NCBI GenBank assembly: GCA_942493135.1
Contig: OW818684.1
Span: 3,596,001 to 3,660,000, forward strand
Length of the DNA: 64,000 nucleotides
Reading direction: 5' to 3'
Source of the DNA: Planctellipticum sp942493135
Lineage (GTDB): Bacteria > Planctomycetota > Planctomycetia > Planctomycetales > Planctomycetaceae
Shown: piece after piece, positions 8,514 to 18,393 of the stretch
Numbering within the stretch: the stretch's first letter is position 1
How the letters are laid out: every line of letters begins with the position of its first letter
Translations under genes and position numbers: made by a program
The notes under the pieces: model-generated
Databases searched by the model: none
What the model saw: the letters and a program-made list of their open reading frames with translations, nothing else
Told to the model about the DNA's origin: nothing

Positions 8514-9785
8514 TCAGGGCTTCTGCGCGGAGATCTGCCCGAGGACGTGATGGACCGCCGTCCGAACCTGTGGCCGGGGATCCTCCCGCAGTCGCTCGAC
8601 CGCCGCGGCGACTGCCGGCTCGGACTTCCCCCACTCGATCAGTATCTGCGCGGCTTCCCGGCGAACGGCCCGGTCGTCGTCGCCGAGGCACTCCAGCACG
8701 GACGGCAGGTGAGGAGTGATCTGCCCGGTCATTTTCATTGCCGCAGCGCGGGCGGCCAGTCGGGTCAGCCGGTCTTGGTGCTCGAAAAACGGCGCCACGT
8801 CGGGCAGCGATCGACGAACCGCCGGCCCCCATTCACGATACAGCCACAGAGCGTCTCGCTGGAGTAACGGGCTGTCCGCGGTCAACCAGGGTTGCACGCG
8901 AGACAGCATCTCGGGACCTATGCGGGCGAGTGCCGTCAGTGCCGCGTCGCGGACTTCGACTTCCTCTTCGAACAAGACACGATCGGCGAGGGCCGGCCCG
9001 GCCGAGACTGCGTTCGGTCCAAAGCGTGCCAGGCTGTCAGCCGCCGCTCGGCGCAAATGTGGGTCGTCCGACTCCAGCAGGCGGGCGACGATTGGCGTGG
9101 AGACGGCCGCCGCCGGACCGATCGCCCCCAGCGATTCGCACGCCAGACGCTGAAACTCCAGCGACTCTTCTGCGGTAAGATGCGGACAGACCAAACGGGG
9201 ATCCCGGGCGGCGTCGATGAGTGTCGGTAAAGCAGCCGGGTGGGCCGGGCCGATTTGCGAGATGGCCTCCAGGAGTGACAGCCGGGCGAACCAGTGCGTA
9301 TCTGGAGCCCGGAGGTGGAGAATCAGCACCGGAGTTGTTTCGGCTGCGGTCGGGCCATACAAGGCCAGCGCCTTGATGGACCAGAGAGCCGCCGTCGTTT
9401 CTGGATCGTCCCCGATTTCATCGATTAGCGCAAGTACTCTGGGAACCGCGTCGCGGGCGAGCGGTCCGAGCCGGCCGAGCGTCAGGGACGCCTGCCGTCG
9501 CGTAAACCAGGGGACGTCGCGGTCTTCCATCACCGCGACGAGGCCCGGGACGTAAGCTGCCGACTGACGGTCGGCGAGATCGATCTGACTCATCAATTCC
9601 CGCCACTGCGTGATGCTGCGGCCGGCGATGACCCGGTCGGTGATCGGATCCTGTGAGGCTCTCAGCGGAGCGCACGCCAGCAAGACCGTCAACCCGGATA
9701 CGAGCAACCCGGCGTAACCCCTTGCAGGCCGGCGACCAGTGAACGTCAACACGTCGATCAATTCGACGACTCCAGATCGCGGCAT
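8514..9785 (-). CDS. Membrane-anchored HEAT-repeat protein
   Basis: 423 residues from the ATG at 9785, which has AAGGTG upstream; a longer frame to 9854 is possible but lacks this. A hydrophobic segment near residues 24-42 (YAGLLVSGLTVLLACAPLRA) is a signal peptide or anchor. The rest is a chain of HEAT/PBS-lyase-type helical repeats with recurring patterns such as RRAAADSLARFGP, VRDAALTALARIGP and VRREAAQILIEWG. Such alpha-solenoids bind other proteins; no catalytic motif is visible. Location outside the inner membrane is inferred from the signal. The exact function is unknown. Confidence 0.8.
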   Translation of the reverse strand: MPRSGVVELIDVLTFTGRRPARGYAGLLVSGLTVLLACAPLRASQDPITDRVIAGRSITQWRELMSQIDLADRQSAAYVPGLVAVMEDRDVPWFTRRQASLTLGRLGPLARDAVPRVLALIDEIGDDPETTAALWSIKALALYGPTAAETTPVLILHLRAPDTHWFARLSLLEAISQIGPAHPAALPTLIDAARDPRLVCPHLTAEESLEFQRLACESLGAIGPAAAVSTPIVARLLESDDPHLRRAAADSLARFGPNAVSAGPALADRVLFEEEVEVRDAALTALARIGPEMLSRVQPWLTADSPLLQRDALWLYREWGPAVRRSLPDVAPFFEHQDRLTRLAARAAAMKMTGQITPHLPSVLECLGDDDRAVRREAAQILIEWGKSEPAVAAAVERLREDPRPQVRTAVHHVLGQISAQKP

Positions 9786-10001
9786 CCACGACACCTTACA
9801 TTGACAGCCTGGAATCCTTGGTCCCGGTTGACACTTCCCAGTCAATTGTGACACAAATCAGGGAAGGGGACACGTGATCTGCTCAGGATTCGCCGCTCGA
9901 TCCGCTCACAGGTCGGCTGACTCTCCTGCTCTCAGTCCGCCGGTTGCTTCGACAAATCGGAGCGAAGTCAGTCGCGGCCAAGTGAAATCCGCCGCAGAGA
10001 A

Positions 10002-13000
10002 ATGGATGTCATGCCCGTGCGCGACGAACTGCAGGATCTGAAATCGATAACGCCGCGCGTAGCCCGGACTTGCCTGGTCTGGACGGCAATCCTGTCGGTG
10101 AGCCTGTTGTCGGCGAGATCAGCGGCGGCCCAGACGCCTGCCGCCGCGGGGCGCGTAGCCCGGGCCGAACCGTCGCTGGCTTCGCAGATTTCCAGCCGCC
10201 TCAAACAACTGGAAACGGACACAACTCTCGACGCCGACTTGAAGAAGCAACTCGTCGATCGCTACACCGCTGCACAGGCTGCGCTGAATGATGCAGCCGG
10301 CGCCGACCAGAAGGCGGCGGGGTTCCGAGATCAGCTCAACCGGTCGGCGGCGGCGCTCAAGCAGGTTCAGGACAAGCTTCAGAAGCTTCCCAAGCAGGCT
10401 TCTGCGAATGTCGATGCGACTGTCGGCAGCGCCGATCTCCAGCAGATGATTTCGTCAGTCCAGACGGAGATTACTCAGTCGGACACAGGTCTGCAGGCGC
10501 AGGCCAAGTCGACCGACGAACAGGCGACCGGGCGGGTCAAACGATTGCAGGAGATCCCCTCGCAGATCACCGATCTCTCTGCCGCGCTCGACACGAATCA
10601 GAAGGATCTGGACGCATCGCCTCCCGATAACGAGCCAAAGGAACTGACGGACGCCCGGCGTATGGCGCTCCAGGCGCAGCGGACGAAACTGGAGCGGCAG
10701 CGATCGGCTTTGCAGGCGGAACTGGCCTGGCTGGAACCGGCCGAAACTGGCGATCTGCTGCGAGACCGGCGCGAGCTGGCCCAGCGGGAGCTGACTCTCA
10801 AGCAGGATGAAGCGAAGCTCCTGCAGGTCGAACTGGACCAGCGTCGTCAGATGGAGGCGCAGGAGAAAGTCGAAGCGGCTCAGCGGGAAGCCGCCCTTGC
10901 GCACCCGCTTCTGAAACCGATCGCGGACGAAACTCAGCGGCTTGCGGAAGAGGACCACTCGCTCGCCGAAGATCTGCGCAAGGTGGCGGACGACCTGCAT
11001 CAGGCTCAGACGCGTTTCGACAGTCTCCAGGCGGAGTCGACGCGAACGCAAAATATGGTGGAGGAAGTCGGCTTGACGGAATCGATCGGCCAGCTGTTAC
11101 GCAGTCAGCGGGCCAACATCGCCAATCCTCGCGAGTTGAGAGAGCGGATCCGCGAACGCAGCGATAAGATCCGGAGCACTCGACTGACGCTGTTTGACTT
11201 GAGCGCCAAGATCGACGAGCTGTCCGACGTCGAATCTGCGCTTCCCAAAGCTCTGGCGAAGCAGAACTCCGAGGCACAGAAGCTGCCCAGCAAGACGTTG
11301 ATTGCGGAAGGAGAGGCGCTGCTCAAGCATCAGCGGGAGATTCTGACAGGACTCAGCAACAACTACAGCAAATACATCGAACAGCTTGCCAGCCTCGACA
11401 CGCTGGAAATCAAACTGATGAATTCCGCGGAGGCGTACGGCAACTTCATCGACGAGCGGGCGTTCTGGATTCGGACGAGCAACTGGTTCGGCTGGAAAGA
11501 AGCCAAGTCCGCATTCGGCGCCGCCGCGCAGTTCGCCGATGCGGCTCGCTGGACGGAACTGGCCGATGCCGTCGTTCGGGACTTTCATCGGGAACCGGCC
11601 GGATGGACGGTGTTCGGACTCGCGCTGTTGATCTGGGGGCTGTTGCGGGGCCGCATCCGCCGGACGCTGCATGATGTCGGAGATCAGGCGGCCGAGGGTT
11701 CCTGCCGACGGTTCGCGCCGACTCTGCAGGCGATCATGCTGACCCTGCTGCTGGCGGCGGGGCCGATTGCCCTGCTCTGGTTTCCGGGCTTCCGACTGGA
11801 GTCCCAGGTCGGCGGTTCGGAGTGGTCTCAGGCGATCGGACACGGCCTGCTGCAGGCCGCTCTGTTCGGAACGCCGTTTCTGTTACTTCAAGCCGTCTGC
11901 ACTCGGCGGGGTCTGGCCGAACAGCACCTGTCGTGGAACGTCCGCAGTCTCCGGAATATTAATCGGCGGTTGCGATGGTTTATTCCGGCGGGACTGCTCC
12001 TGACGTGCGTTTCAGGAATCCTCAATGCACGCGGAGATGAGCCGTCCGTCGAGTCGCTGGGCCGACTTGTCTTCATCGTACTGATGCTGCTGCTGACAGT
12101 GTTTTGCCGGGCCGTACTGCCCGGCGCCGGCGCTTCTGCAGCAGCCGACGCCGGCCATCCGTGGGCCGCCCGGGGCAGGAACTGGGCGAGATCGATCGGC
12201 ATCATGCTTCCCGCAGTCCTGCTGATTCTGGTCTGGGCCGGTTACTTCTACACGGCCGGTCAACTGGCCCGGCGGCTGCAGGCCACGGCCTGGTTGTGGG
12301 TTGGTCTCTTGATCCTGCGTTCGATCATCATGCGATGGATCACACTGCAACGGCGGCGACTCGCGCTGCAGCAGGCTCAGCAGCTTCGAGCGCAGGCGGA
12401 ATCGGAACTGAAACAGACCCAGGACTCGTCCGAAACCGGATTCACGCTGGCACGGTTCGATCTCGGCGGCATCGTCGGTCAGATTCTCCGGCTGTTGAAT
12501 ACGAGCCTCGTGATCGTCGGGCTGATCGGGATCTGGCTGATCTGGGCGGAGGTCGTTCCGGCGCTCGGCATTCTGAATCGCGTCAATCTCTGGCAGACGG
12601 CGCAGCAGCAGACGATTGTTCGCGATGTCGAGCAGGTGGCGGGAGCTTCGGATACCGAACAGACGGCGCAGACGCAGGAGACTGTCATCCGCCTGCGCTG
12701 GGTCACGGCTGCAGATGTCCTGACCGCGGTTGTGGTGCTGGCGATCGCCATCGTTGCGGGCCGAAATATCCCGGGCCTGCTGGAGATCGCGGTTCTCAGC
12801 CGGCTGCCGCTCGACGTCGGCATCCGGTTCGCCGCAATTCTGCTCGGCCGGTATGCCATCTTCATTGCGGGGGCCGTCGCCGCATTCGGCCAGATCGGCG
12901 TCGGCTGGTCCAACGTCCAATGGCTGGTCGCGGCGGCTTCGGTGGGGCTCGGCTTCGGCCTGCAGGAAATCTTCGCCAACTTCGTTTCGGGCGTCATCCT

Positions 13001-13553
13001 GCTGATGGAACGTCCGATTCGCGTCGGCGACGTGGTGACCGTCGGCGACGTGACGGGGACCGTCCTGCAGATCCGCATCCGCTCGACGACGATTCGCGAC
13101 TGGGACCAGAAAGAGTTCATCGTTCCGAACAAGCAGTTGATTACGGGCAGCCTGCTCAACTGGACTCTGACCAATACGGTGAGCCGGCTCGTCATTGAAG
13201 TCGGCGTCTCATACTCGTCCGATCCGCGCCAGGTCCAGGAGCTGCTGCTGCAAATTGCGCTCGAACAGCCCCCCGTCATGCGGGATCCTGCACCCCAGGT
13301 CACGTTCATGCAGTTCGGCGACAGTTCGCTGAAGTATGTTCTGTATTGCTTCGTCCCCAGTCTCAGCAACCGCCTGCCGACAACGGATGCCTTGAACACC
13401 CAGATCATCGAACGATTCCGTGCCGCCGGCATTGAGATTCCGTTCCCGCAGCGCGACCTGTACGTTCGGAGTTTTTCCGGATTCGTCCCCACGCCTGTTC
13501 CCCCGATTCCCGACGATGCGCCGCCGAACGCCGAACTCCGATCACCCGACTGA
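10002..13553 (+). CDS. Large MscS-family mechanosensitive channel (MscK/MscM-like)
   Basis: 1183 residues. It starts with a signal peptide (about 22-45, ending SARSAAAQ). A periplasmic coiled-coil region of roughly 500 residues rich in Gln, Ala, Leu and Glu follows, then about ten membrane segments from residue ~540 on. The C-terminal MscS core includes the pore-lining helix and beta domain: WLVAAASVGLGFGLQEIFAN, then FVSGVILLMERPIRVGDVV and a DVTGTVLQIRIRSTTI strand, ending with the cytoplasmic alpha/beta cage (ITGSLLNWTLTN). The size and long periplasmic domain match the MscK/YjeP (MscM) class, which relieves osmotic stress. The start may be ATG 10002 or ATG 10011. Confidence 0.92.
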   Translation: MDVMPVRDELQDLKSITPRVARTCLVWTAILSVSLLSARSAAAQTPAAAGRVARAEPSLASQISSRLKQLETDTTLDADLKKQLVDRYTAAQAALNDAAGADQKAAGFRDQLNRSAAALKQVQDKLQKLPKQASANVDATVGSADLQQMISSVQTEITQSDTGLQAQAKSTDEQATGRVKRLQEIPSQITDLSAALDTNQKDLDASPPDNEPKELTDARRMALQAQRTKLERQRSALQAELAWLEPAETGDLLRDRRELAQRELTLKQDEAKLLQVELDQRRQMEAQEKVEAAQREAALAHPLLKPIADETQRLAEEDHSLAEDLRKVADDLHQAQTRFDSLQAESTRTQNMVEEVGLTESIGQLLRSQRANIANPRELRERIRERSDKIRSTRLTLFDLSAKIDELSDVESALPKALAKQNSEAQKLPSKTLIAEGEALLKHQREILTGLSNNYSKYIEQLASLDTLEIKLMNSAEAYGNFIDERAFWIRTSNWFGWKEAKSAFGAAAQFADAARWTELADAVVRDFHREPAGWTVFGLALLIWGLLRGRIRRTLHDVGDQAAEGSCRRFAPTLQAIMLTLLLAAGPIALLWFPGFRLESQVGGSEWSQAIGHGLLQAALFGTPFLLLQAVCTRRGLAEQHLSWNVRSLRNINRRLRWFIPAGLLLTCVSGILNARGDEPSVESLGRLVFIVLMLLLTVFCRAVLPGAGASAAADAGHPWAARGRNWARSIGIMLPAVLLILVWAGYFYTAGQLARRLQATAWLWVGLLILRSIIMRWITLQRRRLALQQAQQLRAQAESELKQTQDSSETGFTLARFDLGGIVGQILRLLNTSLVIVGLIGIWLIWAEVVPALGILNRVNLWQTAQQQTIVRDVEQVAGASDTEQTAQTQETVIRLRWVTAADVLTAVVVLAIAIVAGRNIPGLLEIAVLSRLPLDVGIRFAAILLGRYAIFIAGAVAAFGQIGVGWSNVQWLVAAASVGLGFGLQEIFANFVSGVILLMERPIRVGDVVTVGDVTGTVLQIRIRSTTIRDWDQKEFIVPNKQLITGSLLNWTLTNTVSRLVIEVGVSYSSDPRQVQELLLQIALEQPPVMRDPAPQVTFMQFGDSSLKYVLYCFVPSLSNRLPTTDALNTQIIERFRAAGIEIPFPQRDLYVRSFSGFVPTPVPPIPDDAPPNAELRSPD

Positions 13554-13650
13554 TCCGGCAGCGCGATCGTGAGCAGACGATTCGCTCGATCGCCTGTACG
13601 ATGGCGACCAACCGGGATACAGGCTGACTGTTTGGCGCAGGAGTCGAGTC

Positions 13651-14787
13651 GTGGCTCGAAGTACGCAACGCTGGAAGCATCGGAAACGTTCGCTTCGACG
13701 ACCGCAGACGCTGGGGACGGCCCCGGGGACGCTCGTGGTCGATCCGCAGTCGTCGGCGATGGTGATTCGGGCCATCGGCTATGGTCCCGACGGGATTGAG
13801 GAGCGGAATCTCGCCTCCGCGGACGATGCCCGAGCACTGCTGGAACGCTGGCCCGTCACCTGGATCAACGTGGATGGATTCGGGCACGCGGAGGCTTTGC
13901 AACAGTTCGGAAACGTGTTCGGGCTGCATCCGCTGGCCCTGGAAGACACCGTCAATACGCATCAGCGGGCCAAGGCGGATGACTTTGGAGACATCCTGTT
14001 CGTGACGTCGCGAATGGTCCAGGGGCCCCCGCTTCTCTCGGAACAGTTGAGCCTGTTTATCGGAGCAAATTTCGTTCTCTCGTTCCAGGAGGATCTCAGC
14101 GGAGACTGTCTGGATCCAATTCGCGAACGAATCCGCCTCGGTCGCGGACGTGTCCGAACCTCCGGTCCGGACTATCTGCTGTATGAAATCCTCGACGCCG
14201 TCATCGATGGGTTCTTTCCAGTCGTCGAACGCTTTGGCGAGCAGCTCGACGAACTCGATTCCGGGTTGACGACCATCCATATGACGACACGACCGGGGCA
14301 GATTCATCGCGTCCGTAGCGATCTGCTGTATCTCAGACGCGTCGTCTGGCCGCATCGCGACATGCTCCAGATGCTGCTGCGATCGAGTCACACGCGCGTT
14401 TCGCCCGAGACGATGCCGTATCTTGCCGACTGCTACGACCACGTCATCCAGTTGATCGACATTCTGGAAGTCTATCGGGAAACATGCTCGGATCTGCGGG
14501 ACTTCTACTATTCGCAGCTCAGCAACCGCACCAACGATATCATGCGGACATTGACGGTCCTGTCGACGGTGTTTCTGCCGATGACGTTCATCGCCGGCGT
14601 CTACGGAATGAACTTCGAGTACATGCCGGAGCTGCGCTGGCAGTGGGGTTATCCCTTTTCCCTTGTCGTCATGGGAGGCGTCGGGATCGCGTTTCTCGCC
14701 TTTGTCTGGCGCAAGGGCTGGCTGGAGCGCTGGGATAAACCTCCCGGCGGCCCACGCGATCGCGATCAGTCAACGACCGGCGATTGA
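13651..14787 (+). CDS. corA: CorA-family magnesium/cobalt transporter
   Basis: 378 residues starting with GTG at 13651. A long soluble N-terminal alpha/beta funnel includes the family motif HPLALEDTVNTHQRAK, and the two C-terminal membrane helices follow. The selectivity motif YGMNF sits at about residue 315, at the end of the first helix (TVFLPMTFIAGVYGMNFEYMPE), and the second helix is PFSLVVMGGVGIAFLAFVW. This is diagnostic of CorA, which forms a pentamer in the inner membrane for Mg2+ uptake. The 3' end overlaps the convergent rsmE gene by 18 bp. A Mg riboswitch was not seen in the 97-bp leader. Confidence 0.95.
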   Translation: MARSTQRWKHRKRSLRRPQTLGTAPGTLVVDPQSSAMVIRAIGYGPDGIEERNLASADDARALLERWPVTWINVDGFGHAEALQQFGNVFGLHPLALEDTVNTHQRAKADDFGDILFVTSRMVQGPPLLSEQLSLFIGANFVLSFQEDLSGDCLDPIRERIRLGRGRVRTSGPDYLLYEILDAVIDGFFPVVERFGEQLDELDSGLTTIHMTTRPGQIHRVRSDLLYLRRVVWPHRDMLQMLLRSSHTRVSPETMPYLADCYDHVIQLIDILEVYRETCSDLRDFYYSQLSNRTNDIMRTLTVLSTVFLPMTFIAGVYGMNFEYMPELRWQWGYPFSLVVMGGVGIAFLAFVWRKGWLERWDKPPGGPRDRDQSTTGD

Positions 14788-15483
14788 ACCCAGCCGCACG
14801 AGTGATGCAATCGCCACGGCGGCGGTTTCGACGCGGAGAATCAGATCTCCGAGCGACGCCAAAGTTGCTCCGCGTTGAAGTCCGGCGGCGATCTCCTCAT
14901 CCGTGAACCCTCCTTCGGGGCCAATGGCTGCCGTGAGCGGCAGAGAATCGGCCTGCAGCAGCAAGGCTGAGACAGGAACGCCGCCCGGATGGGCAATCCA
15001 GCAGGGATTGTCGGCACTGAGACCGTCCAGGAACGCCGCCCAGCGCACCGGCGTCTGAATTTCGAGCAGATGATCCCGGCGGCACTGCTTGCAGGCCGCG
15101 ATAACTGCCTGGCGCAGTCGATCCAGCTTGCCCTCCCGCGGATCGACGACACTGCGGGTCGTGATCAACGGAATCAGGCGGCTGACGCCAAGTTCCACGG
15201 TTTTCTCCACCAGCCAGTCAATCCGGTCTCCTTTCGGTACCGCCACGGCCAGCGTCAGCTCCGGGGTCGGGGTCGGCGTGAAACGCGAACCGTGGACGAG
15301 CAGTTCCACGTCCCGTTTGCCGATTCGGGCCACCGTCGCCGCGGCGGAACGGCCTCGGCCGTCAAAGACTTCGACTTCGTCCCCGGCCGCAATCCGGAGG
15401 ACATGCGAAAGATGGTGAGCTTCCGGTCCGTCGAGGAGTGTGGCGCCGACTTCCGGAATCGTCGGCAGGTAAAAACGATGCAT
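14770..15483 (-). CDS. rsmE: 16S rRNA m3U1498 methyltransferase RsmE
   Basis: 237 residues. The N-terminal PUA-like domain begins MHRFYLP and carries GPEAHHLSHVLRIAAGDEV. The C-terminal SPOUT knot has IGPEGGFTDEEI and the closing loop LGDLILRVETAAVA, the two signature segments that bind S-adenosylmethionine in RsmE. The enzyme methylates N3 of U1498 in 16S rRNA. Length and motif order are normal. It converges on corA with an 18-bp overlap. Confidence 0.95.
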   Translation of the reverse strand: MHRFYLPTIPEVGATLLDGPEAHHLSHVLRIAAGDEVEVFDGRGRSAAATVARIGKRDVELLVHGSRFTPTPTPELTLAVAVPKGDRIDWLVEKTVELGVSRLIPLITTRSVVDPREGKLDRLRQAVIAACKQCRRDHLLEIQTPVRWAAFLDGLSADNPCWIAHPGGVPVSALLLQADSLPLTAAIGPEGGFTDEEIAAGLQRGATLASLGDLILRVETAAVAIASLVRLGSIAGR

Positions 15484-15724
15484 ATGAAGACAGTCAGTCT
15501 GCGGGAGGTGGGCGAATCGCGGTCAGACGATTGTTGCAATTGTTGTGGCGGGATTCACCCCGACATCCGGTAAATGCCGCAGAAAAGACGTATTCCCTAA
15601 CGTTGCCGTGTCAACAGCCTCCGAAACCGGCAGTTCGGCGGACTGACGGAATCCCATGCAGCGCCGCCGGGCTATCCATCGATAAGGAAAACAGGAATTT
15701 CCCCAATCTGGCGTTTTGTCTCAT

Positions 15725-17365
15725 ATGTCAGCCTCTCTCGCGACTACCTTTGCTGTCTTGCGGGACTCCGGCACGCGCCAGGCCCAGGAGGTGCTCACCG
15801 CTGCGCTCGATGTCCCGTACCCCGAGATTCAGGAACTTGCGGCAACGGCCCTGCTGCGCCGGCCTTCGGTCACCGGGCAGATTGAGGTCCTCAAACGGTG
15901 CGAGCTCCTGCCACCTGGAGTGCTGCCGCAAATCCGGTCTGCCGGACGACGGCTAGAGGTTGCCTTCCGACAAGGGCTCCAGCAGGGGAGTCCTGAGCTG
16001 GCAGAGCAACTGCTGTATTGCGTGCGGCTCGCGGACGCAGACGAGCATGTGGCACCCGTCCTTTCGCTCGTGAAGCAACCGCACCATCCGGCCTATTCCT
16101 CCGCCGTCGCCACCCTGAAGAGCCTGATCAACCGACTCTACGACCAGTGGCAGTCCGAGCGAAATCTGGGAGATTCCGCCGCCCTGGCCCAGGTCGAGGG
16201 GCGACGAATGCTCGTCCTCCAGGAGCTTGGCAAGGCGCTCGGTTCAGCGGACGAGATCGCTCACCCCGAAGTCGTGATCGAGGGGGTCTTGATTCTGGGA
16301 AGGGCGGATGAGGCGCTCGTCCGGCGAGTCCTGTGGAATTCGGCCGCCCCGATTCGCGATATTGTATCGCATCTGCTGATGAACAGCCGGCATCCGGGCG
16401 TGCTGTCGCTGATCTGCGATTCATTGAACTACGCCTATCCGCATCCCAAGGCGTTTGAAGCGATTCAACGGCGGGAAGATCCGGAGTTCATCTCGTATCT
16501 GCTGCGGTCGATTTCCGGACGCCTGAACCGCCATCAGCAGGATAATCTGAGGCAGATCGAGTCTCTGGACTGGTTGCGGAACCCTGACGACACGCTGCCA
16601 ACCGTTCCGCCGCAGATTCAGTCGGCCGTCCTGAAGTTGCTCGCCGCGACGAAGACTCCGCCGAGCCTGCGGGGGGCGGTTGAACAGTGGATGCTCCGAA
16701 GCGGGTCTCCCGAAGCGCGCAAGGAAGTGGCCTCCTCCGGCAGCACTGTCGACGACGAGATGGTCAGCCAGGTCGTCCAGGAGAGCCTCAACGATACCGA
16801 CTCGGCGATCCAGGCCTGGGCCGTCAGCCAGTTGCGTAAGCACGCTGTGCCTGAGACCTTCGCAATCCTGGTCGACCGCCTCGACAGTCCCCACTCGGAA
16901 GTTCGCGATGCCGCTCGCGCGGAGCTGTCCAGCTTCAATATCGACCGGGTCCTGCCGCTCTGCGCGTCGATCGACAGTGAGACCGGAGCGCGAGTGGGCC
17001 AGCTCCTGCTGAAAGTCGACGAAAGCGCGCTGCGGCGGCTCACCGCGGATCTGTCTCACCCCGTTCGGCAGCGACGGATGAAAGCGCTGGTGGCGATCGG
17101 TACGCTGAATCTGGTGGACCAGCTTCTGCCGGCGCTCCGCCAGCTCGCGGATGATCCTGACTACGTACTCCGCTATACGGTCGCCGAGACTCTGGGCCGC
17201 TGCACGTCGGAGAGCGGCTGGCAACTCCTCTCGAAAATGACCCGCGACAGCCATCCGCGCGTTCGGGAAGTCGCGACAAATGGAATGCTGCAGATCGTCG
17301 CAGAACATCCGGAAGCGTCACCGATCAGTCAGCCGGCGGGCTATGGAGCCGGATTCGAACTCTGA
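15725..17365 (+). CDS. Cytoplasmic HEAT-repeat protein
   Basis: 546 residues from the ATG at 15725; a TTG at 15716 is an alternative. There is no signal peptide or membrane segment. The chain is helical throughout, with HEAT-like repeats best seen at the ends: VPYPEIQELAATALLRRP near the start, SEVRDAARAELSSF about residue 395, and VLRYTVAETLGRCTSE and HPRVREVATNGMLQIV near the end. This is a protein-binding solenoid with no catalytic motif. It is followed 15 bp later by a small membrane protein on the same strand, so the two are probably co-transcribed. Confidence 0.8.
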   Translation: MSASLATTFAVLRDSGTRQAQEVLTAALDVPYPEIQELAATALLRRPSVTGQIEVLKRCELLPPGVLPQIRSAGRRLEVAFRQGLQQGSPELAEQLLYCVRLADADEHVAPVLSLVKQPHHPAYSSAVATLKSLINRLYDQWQSERNLGDSAALAQVEGRRMLVLQELGKALGSADEIAHPEVVIEGVLILGRADEALVRRVLWNSAAPIRDIVSHLLMNSRHPGVLSLICDSLNYAYPHPKAFEAIQRREDPEFISYLLRSISGRLNRHQQDNLRQIESLDWLRNPDDTLPTVPPQIQSAVLKLLAATKTPPSLRGAVEQWMLRSGSPEARKEVASSGSTVDDEMVSQVVQESLNDTDSAIQAWAVSQLRKHAVPETFAILVDRLDSPHSEVRDAARAELSSFNIDRVLPLCASIDSETGARVGQLLLKVDESALRRLTADLSHPVRQRRMKALVAIGTLNLVDQLLPALRQLADDPDYVLRYTVAETLGRCTSESGWQLLSKMTRDSHPRVREVATNGMLQIVAEHPEASPISQPAGYGAGFEL

Positions 17366-17380
17366 AAGGACTCGACAGCC

Positions 17381-17803
17381 ATGTCGTGGCTCGCGCCGCT
17401 CCTCGCAGCACCGAAAGTCAATCCGTTTGAAGTCGCCGGCCAGTACTTCAACCGGCCGATGGGGGATCGCTTCGTCGGCGGGTGGTGGTTCGCCGCGATT
17501 GGCGCCGTCGGTTTTTTGTGGATGGCAATCTACATGGTCGACCGGCGGAGGCGGCAGGCCGAGCAAGACAAGCTCACTCCGTCATCGCTCTTTGACCAGC
17601 TGTGCCTGGCCCATGAGCTGACTTCCGAGGAGCAGGCAATGTTGCGAAAATTTGCCGGAACCGACGAAACGGACGCATGTAAGTTTTTCGTAGACCCGCG
17701 GCGCTGGCGCGGATTGCCCACTCAGCCTGCCGACCGCCTGATGCTCGAATCCATTCAAACGCGACTGTTCGGTGCTCTGTCGCAGTTGGAACGGGCTGGC
17801 TGA
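17381..17803 (+). CDS. Small single-pass membrane protein of unknown function
   Basis: 140 residues, starting 15 bp after the HEAT-repeat gene, so probably in the same operon. One membrane helix lies at about residues 33-54 (GGWWFAAIGAVGFLWMAIYMV), followed by a basic cluster (DRRRRQAEQ) that would keep the C-terminal ~85 residues in the cytoplasm. The soluble part (LFDQLCLAHELTSEEQAML) is helical and resembles no family I know. The HEAT protein upstream is the obvious candidate partner, by position only. Confidence 0.7.
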   Translation: MSWLAPLLAAPKVNPFEVAGQYFNRPMGDRFVGGWWFAAIGAVGFLWMAIYMVDRRRRQAEQDKLTPSSLFDQLCLAHELTSEEQAMLRKFAGTDETDACKFFVDPRRWRGLPTQPADRLMLESIQTRLFGALSQLERAG

Positions 17804-17844
17804 ACACCGAGGCGCTGCGTCGCCCGAGGTCCGTCAGTGCGAAG

Positions 17845-18114
17845 TTAGAGCGAGCCCTGGAAGCCCATGACCTGGAAGCGGGCCAATTCGAGCGTGCTGG
17901 TCAGTTTGACCGCCGCAATGGCTTCGTAAGTGAGCATGACTTTCCGGGCTCCAAAGCTATCAGGAACATCTCTGTCGATCAGCAGGATTGAGCCTGAGAT
18001 CAGGAAGTCCCGGAACGGCAGCGACTCGCCAAAACTGGTGACGATGAATCCTGAGCGTGGAATTGCCGCCGGCCAGTTCTCGAACAGGTTTCGCCAGCCG
18101 TCTGCAGAGCTCAT
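17845..18114 (-). CDS. Small conserved-looking protein of unknown function
   Basis: 89 residues starting at the ATG at 18114. It has balanced composition and an alternating hydrophobic pattern typical of a beta-rich fold (GFIVTSFGESLPFRDFLISG, then SILLIDRDVPDSFGARKVML). No signal peptide, no Cys pairs and no motif I recognise. It lies just downstream of tRNA-Glu on the same strand but is separated from it by a strong terminator hairpin, so it would need its own promoter upstream of 18114. Confidence is that the frame is a real gene. Confidence 0.6.
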   Translation of the reverse strand: MSSADGWRNLFENWPAAIPRSGFIVTSFGESLPFRDFLISGSILLIDRDVPDSFGARKVMLTYEAIAAVKLTSTLELARFQVMGFQGSL

Positions 18115-18141
18115 GACAGTGTCTCAAAGGGCCAGACCGCA

Positions 18142-18180
18142 AACAATATTGGCTCGGGCTGCCTGATGGCAGCCCGAGCC
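18142..18180 (-). terminator. Terminator hairpin after tRNA-Glu
   Basis: A perfect 13-bp stem (18151-18163 with 18168-18180; arm GGCTCGGGCTGCC) and a 4-base loop begins three bases past the tRNA 3' end. It is followed on the minus strand by an A/T-rich tract AATATTGTTT. It should stop tRNA transcription before the small gene at 17845-18114. Confidence 0.8.
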
Positions 18181-18182
18181 AA

Positions 18183-18255
18183 TGACCCCAAGGGGAGTCG
18201 AACCCCTGTTCTCGGACTGAAAATCCGATGTCCTAGGCCTCTAGACGATGGGGCC
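18183..18255 (-). tRNA. tRNA-Glu (anticodon TTC)
   Basis: The 73-nt cloverleaf reads on the minus strand. Acceptor stem GGCCCCA pairs with TGGGGTC (one G-T pair). The anticodon stem TCGGA/TCCGA holds loop TTTTCAG with anticodon TTC. The T arm is AGGGGTTCGACTCCCCT-like with GTTCGA. The discriminator base is A and CCA is not encoded. Confidence 0.96.
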
Positions 18256-18393
18256 GGAAGACGCGAGAGTATATCGGCTCCGGAGGAAACGGCAAGCAAA
18301 CCGATTCTCGGGATTCGACATTTGCTGGAAAAACGCGAAAGTCATCTCGGCCAAGTCTGGCGAAATGATCGTAACAGCATCACTTAAAAGATG

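Noticed and set aside
12012..13837. Minus-strand ORFs of 302 and 452 codons opposite the channel gene
   Set aside because: Antisense to a continuous MscS-family protein with conserved motifs.
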